NCBI GenBank assembly: GCA_937898635.1
Contig: CALEJW010000235.1
Coordinates: 4,667-68,666, forward strand
Source: an uncultured Pseudomonadota bacterium
GTDB taxonomy: Bacteria > Pseudomonadota > Gammaproteobacteria > Burkholderiales > Usitatibacteraceae
Direction: 5' to 3'
Length of the DNA: 64,000 nt
Within the stretch, counting starts at the first letter, position 1; each line of letters opens with the position of its first letter. The notes beneath the pieces were generated by a model. That model worked only from the letters and a program-made list of their open reading frames with translations. It was not told the origin of the DNA and made no database searches. Below are positions 61,976-64,000 of the stretch, in pieces. The translations under genes were made by a program, and so were the position numbers.

Positions 61976-62529
61976 GCGTGCCCCGCGTCTTCCGAGAGGT
62001 TCATGGTGCTGATGCCGAGGGCGCCGAGCGCCGCGTCGTAGCGGCCCTCGGGAGGCACGCGGAAGATCACGTCGAGGTCCGCGCTCACCGTGAGCCAGCC
62101 GTTGCGCTTGATCTCCTCCTCCAGCTGCCCCGGCGCCCAGCCCGCGTAGCCCAGGGCCACCAGCCGGTCCCGCGGGCCTTCGCCGCGGGCCATGGCCTCC
62201 AGGATGTCGCGCGAGGTGGTGAGCCCGATGTCGCCCACCGGGAGCGTCGAGCGCCAGTCGCCCACGGGCCGGTGCAGGACGAAGCCGTGCTCGAGCTGCA
62301 CCGGCCCCCCGAAGAAGACCGGCTGGGAGGCGACGGGCTCGTTGTCGAAGTCGATCTCCACCTGCCGGAAGAGGGTTCCCAGGGTGACGTCCGTCGGGCG
62401 GTTGACCACCAGCCCGAGCGCCCCGCGCTCGTTGTGCTCGCAGATGAAGGTGAGGCTGCGGGAAAAATTCGGGTCGGCCATGCCGGGCATGGCGATCAGG
62501 AAGTGGCTCGTGAAGTTGATCGTTTGCAT
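61972..62529 (-). CDS. yqgE: UPF0301 protein YqgE (AlgH family)
   Basis: A 185-residue protein with the family pattern: [57 protein letters not shown] and [20 protein letters not shown]. Molecular role unknown. Start ATG 62529, preferred over the in-frame 62589 as it yields the conserved N-terminus. First gene of the yqgE-ruvX-pyrRBC' run; a TAGAAT (minus, 62551-62546) could be its -10. Confidence 0.92.
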   Translation of the reverse strand: MQTINFTSHFLIAMPGMADPNFSRSLTFICEHNERGALGLVVNRPTDVTLGTLFRQVEIDFDNEPVASQPVFFGGPVQLEHGFVLHRPVGDWRSTLPVGDIGLTTSRDILEAMARGEGPRDRLVALGYAGWAPGQLEEEIKRNGWLTVSADLDVIFRVPPEGRYDAALGALGISTMNLSEDAGHA

Positions 62530-62609
62530 TTGCCACCGGACCCATATTCTAATTCCAACGCCCCCCGGGCGCCATCGCACCGGCGGCACGGGGACCCCCG
62601 AGCCGCCCC

Positions 62610-64000
62610 TTGACCGCGTACGACCGATCCCTCTTCTGGTTCCGCCGCGACCTGCGCGACCACGACAACGCGGGGCTTCACCACGCCCTCGTCTCGTCGC
62701 GCCAGGTCGCCTGCGCCTTCGTCTTCGACCGCGAGATCCTCGATGCGTTGCCTTCCCGGTCCGACGCCCGGGTGGCCTTCATCCACGCCTGCGTCGCGGA
62801 GCTGCGCGAGGCCCTCCGGGCCCTGGGCGGCGATCTCCTGGTGCTGCACGGCCACGCCCGGGAGGAGATCCCGGCCCTCGCCGCCCGCCTGGGTGCCGCC
62901 GCGGTCTTCGCGAACGAGGACTACGAGCCGGCGGCCGTCGCGCGCGACGAGGCCGTCGCCGGGGCGCTCGCCGCTTCGGGCCGGCGCCTCCACCTCGCCA
63001 AGGACCAGGCCGTCTTCTCCCGGGACGAGATCCTCACGCGAGGCGGCAAGCCCTTCGTCGTGTTCACGCCCTACCGGCGCGCCTGGCTCGCGAAGCTCGA
63101 CGACTACTACCTGAAGGCCTACCCGGTGGCGAAGCACGCCGCGCGCCTCGCGAAGCCGCCCTTCCCGGCCACGCTCCCCTCGCTCGCGGACCTCGGCTTC
63201 GGCGCCGCGGCCACGGCGGCCTTCCCGGTTCCCGCGGGCATGAGCGGGGCACGCAGGCTCTTCGCGGACTTCGCGGGGCACATGGCCGAATACGCCCGCG
63301 CGCGCGACTACCCGGCGCTGGAGGGCGTCTCGCGGCTTTCCGCGCACAACCGCTTCGGCACCATCCCGATCCGCGAGCTCGCGCGCGCGGCGCGGGCCGC
63401 GGGCGGCGAAGGCGCGGACGCCTGGCTCTCGGAGCTCGCCTGGCGCGATTTCTACTTCCAGGTGCTGTGGCACCACCCGCACGCGGCGAGCGCGGCCTTC
63501 CGGCGCGAGTACGACGCCATCGCCTGGCCGGGCACCGACGAGCACTTCGACGCCTGGCGCGAGGCGCGCACGGGCTATCCGATCGTGGACGCGGCGATGC
63601 GCCAGATCGCGGCGACCGGGTGGATGCACAACCGGCTGCGCATGGTCGCCGCCTCCTTCCTCGTGAAGGATCTCCTCGTGGACTGGCGTCGCGGGGAGCG
63701 CTGGTTCGCCGAGAGGCTCCTCGACTTCGACCTCGCCGCGAACAACGGCGGCTGGCAGTGGTCGGCTTCCACGGGTTGCGACGCGCAGCCCTGGTTCCGC
63801 ATCTTCAACCCCGTGACGCAGTCGGAGCGCTTCGACCCGCGCGGCGAGTTCATTCGCCGCTGGCTGCCGGAGCTCGCGCGCGTGCCCGACGCCCTCGTGC
63901 ACGCGCCCTGGACGATGGGCCCGCTCGAGCAGCAGGCCGCGGGCTGCGTGATCGGCCGCGACTACCCCGCGCCCGTCGTCGACCACGCGGCGCAGCGCGG
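62610..64000 (+). CDS. phrB: Deoxyribodipyrimidine photolyase (3' end outside window)
   Basis: A flavin-dependent repair enzyme for UV cyclobutane dimers; 463 codons visible, nearly full length. The N-terminal antenna domain starts [20 protein letters not shown]; the FAD domain shows [40 protein letters not shown] and [20 protein letters not shown], matching class I CPD photolyases. No ATG lies near, so TTG 62610 is taken as start. Divergent from yqgE with 80 bp between. Confidence 0.94.
   Translation, partial: MTAYDRSLFWFRRDLRDHDNAGLHHALVSSRQVACAFVFDREILDALPSRSDARVAFIHACVAELREALRALGGDLLVLHGHAREEIPALAARLGAAAVFANEDYEPAAVARDEAVAGALAASGRRLHLAKDQAVFSRDEILTRGGKPFVVFTPYRRAWLAKLDDYYLKAYPVAKHAARLAKPPFPATLPSLADLGFGAAATAAFPVPAGMSGARRLFADFAGHMAEYARARDYPALEGVSRLSAHNRFGTIPIRELARAARAAGGEGADAWLSELAWRDFYFQVLWHHPHAASAAFRREYDAIAWPGTDEHFDAWREARTGYPIVDAAMRQIAATGWMHNRLRMVAASFLVKDLLVDWRRGERWFAERLLDFDLAANNGGWQWSASTGCDAQPWFRIFNPVTQSERFDPRGEFIRRWLPELARVPDALVHAPWTMGPLEQQAAGCVIGRDYPAPVVDHAAQR

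Overview
The window is a gene-dense, high-GC bacterial chromosome segment with about 63 protein genes, partial at both ends. Gene content and order point to a betaproteobacterium: gatCAB opposite mreBCD-mrdA-rodA-rlpA-dacC-dat-ybeD-lipB-lipA; metX-metW; an EIIA(Man)-HPr-EI phosphotransferase set; glnA-glnL-glnG; and yqgE-ruvX-pyrR-pyrB-pyrC'. Four secreted proteins share an N-terminal DUF4124 module. Genus cannot be fixed from the sequence. I see no tRNA, rRNA, IS element, prophage, CRISPR array or defence island. This is core chromosome, and its interest lies mainly in regulation.

Layout. 1-1183 (minus): a DUF971 protein, ubiE and the start of ubiJ. 1286-10024 (plus): a CHASE/PAS/GAF/GGDEF/EAL receptor, PhoB-PhoR, and a PTS with no sugar permease. 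10043-13192: a SAM-II riboswitch with its own promoter and terminator, leading metX-metW, then an MFS transporter. 13193-13399: a block of hairpins between converging genes. 13400-23052: ampG, msrB, a small HTH-like protein, an ABC-F ATPase, xthA, pyrE, a DUF4124 protein and gatCAB. 23157-33964: cell elongation and wall genes, then lipoate genes. 34022-40665: a zinc-ribbon membrane protein, malate synthase with a divergent LysR regulator, an AlgZ/AlgR-like pair and argH. 40676-43783: a Cys-tailed MarR regulator, cyaY, lptM, lysA and a lysine-rich histone H1-like gene. 43950-47527 (minus): thpR, mgtE, mtgA and aroE. 47689-52638: the nitrogen operon behind a sigma-54 promoter. 52650-62529 (minus): a second GGDEF-EAL protein, a second exonuclease III, a DUF4124-glutaredoxin protein, oligopeptidase A, a catalytically defective dihydroorotase, pyrB, pyrR, ruvX and yqgE. 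62610-end: a photolyase.

Genes are tightly packed and many pairs share ATGA or GTGA stop-start overlaps, so translational coupling is probably common. The observations most worth pursuing are three: a 15-bp palindrome (GTRTCGAWTCGAYAC) found twice at the marR promoter and once upstream of the histone-like gene; the SAM-II leader with a mutually exclusive anti-terminator and terminator; and a palindrome in the aceB/lysR divergent promoter together with an apparently leaderless lysR transcript. All are inferences from sequence reading and need experimental or comparative tests.
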